Shown here one piece after another: positions 63,598 through 64,000 of a stretch of DNA of 64,000 bases. The stretch is from Providencia alcalifaciens (GTDB lineage: Bacteria; Pseudomonadota; Gammaproteobacteria; Enterobacterales; Enterobacteriaceae). Both the position numbers and the translations under genes were made by a program. How positions within the stretch are numbered: position 1 is the first letter of the stretch; every line of letters starts with the position of its first letter. The notes under the pieces are model-generated. The model was not told the DNA's origin and ran no database searches. It was given only the letters and a program-made list of their open reading frames with translations. The stretch lies in assembly GCF_915403165.1 (NCBI RefSeq), contig NZ_OU659204.1, forward strand, positions 1,550,001-1,614,000. The letters are read 5' to 3'.

Positions 63598-64000
63598 ATG
63601 AAATCAATAAAAACACTCATATCTGCCGCAATTTTAGTTTCGTGTGGCGCGACAGCCGCAACAACAGGTTCTGAAGTTTTAATGGTGCAAAATGGCGGAA
63701 CGCCGAATAAGGTGTATTCTGCGAATAAACCAACGATCAAAGTTGCTACTTATAATATTGGTAAAAATGAGCTGGCGGCCGATGTCGCTAATTTAGATGA
63801 ATTGAGCAAAGCGATCGCTAAGATTGATGCGGATGTAATTGTCTTAACTGAAATTGATAATAAAACTGCGCGTAGCAAGAAAGTGAATCAATTAGAGGAG
63901 ATTGCCAAAGCGAACAAAATGGATTTTGCGTTTGGTAAGGCACTTGATTTTGATGGTGGTGAATATGGTGTAGGAATTTTATCAAAATATAAAATTGAGA
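63598..64000 (+). CDS. Exported endonuclease/exonuclease/phosphatase (EEP) family protein, cut by window edge
   Basis: Translation from the ATG, preceded by AGGGGATAAG, gives an open frame to the end of the window. It has a signal peptide (MKSIKTLISAAILVSCGATA) and then the EEP superfamily start: IKVATYNIGKNELA, DVIVLTEIDNK with the metal-binding glutamate, and YGVGILSKYKI. EEP proteins include DNases, sphingomyelinases and CdtB, so the target may be nucleic acid or a phospho-lipid; the catalytic C-terminus is outside the window. Confidence 0.78.
   Translation, partial: MKSIKTLISAAILVSCGATAATTGSEVLMVQNGGTPNKVYSANKPTIKVATYNIGKNELAADVANLDELSKAIAKIDADVIVLTEIDNKTARSKKVNQLEEIAKANKMDFAFGKALDFDGGEYGVGILSKYKIE

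Overview
The window looks like the chromosome of an enterobacterium of the Morganellaceae, most likely Providencia. The base composition is AT-rich. The order uvrY-uvrC-pgsA-tRNA-Gly-tRNA-Cys-tRNA-Leu, a betTIBA choline cluster, a complete citCDEFXG citrate lyase cluster with divergent citAB, dtpA, psiE, fabV and an ERIC-like repeat all fit Enterobacterales. The genus is an inference from gene content and protein similarity recalled from memory; no search was run.

Layout. 1-5.7 kb: choline uptake and glycine betaine synthesis (betT cut by the window edge, betI, betB, betA). 5.7-12.6 kb: a carboxymuconolactone decarboxylase-like protein, cutA, two carboxylate permeases (DASS and CitMHS families), a small lipoprotein and an old-yellow-enzyme reductase. 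12.6-15.3 kb: an ERIC-like element with a duplicated end, a VanW protein and three small exported proteins, two of which share a duplicated cysteine domain. 15.4-17.3 kb: a two-gene nucleic-acid repair operon (RNA ligase plus an HD-phosphoesterase/polynucleotide kinase fusion). 17.4-28.1 kb: anaerobic citrate use. The CitAB two-component system faces citCDEFXG, which is followed by ybhI-like permease and ybhH-like isomerase genes instead of citT.

28.2-34.3 kb is a compositional mosaic that looks acquired. First comes a very AT-rich, translationally coupled pair (an ABC/OLD-type ATPase and an HNH nuclease) resembling a Septu-like defence system. Next is the broken 3' end of a Sel1-repeat gene. 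Then comes a GC-rich, translationally coupled trio (ATP-grasp ligase, GNAT-like protein, Rieske oxygenase) that looks like an unassigned small-molecule pathway. 34.6-36.8 kb holds a putative HTH protein, a glutathione peroxidase and an intact Sel1 protein.

37-50.4 kb is mostly core and metabolic: dtpA, a GlpX/YggF phosphatase, an AEC transporter, the DUF2339-DUF3999 membrane pair, a GFA protein, psiE and an abgT-pepT operon. 50.6-57.4 kb: uvrY (whose receiver domain has lost its phosphorylation residues), uvrC, pgsA, four tRNA genes (tRNA-Leu duplicated), a small putative RHH protein, fabV and a CinA-like gene. 57.4-64 kb: a hypothetical anchored protein, an accessory methionine aminopeptidase, a DUF4239 protein, an ascorbate-type PTS (EIIA, EIIB, EIIC) facing a LacI-family regulator across paired palindromic operators, and the start of an exported endonuclease/exonuclease/phosphatase-family protein.

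The best candidates for something undescribed are the ATPase-HNH pair, the ATP-grasp/GNAT/Rieske trio, the RNA ligase/HD-Pnk operon and the pseudo-receiver UvrY.
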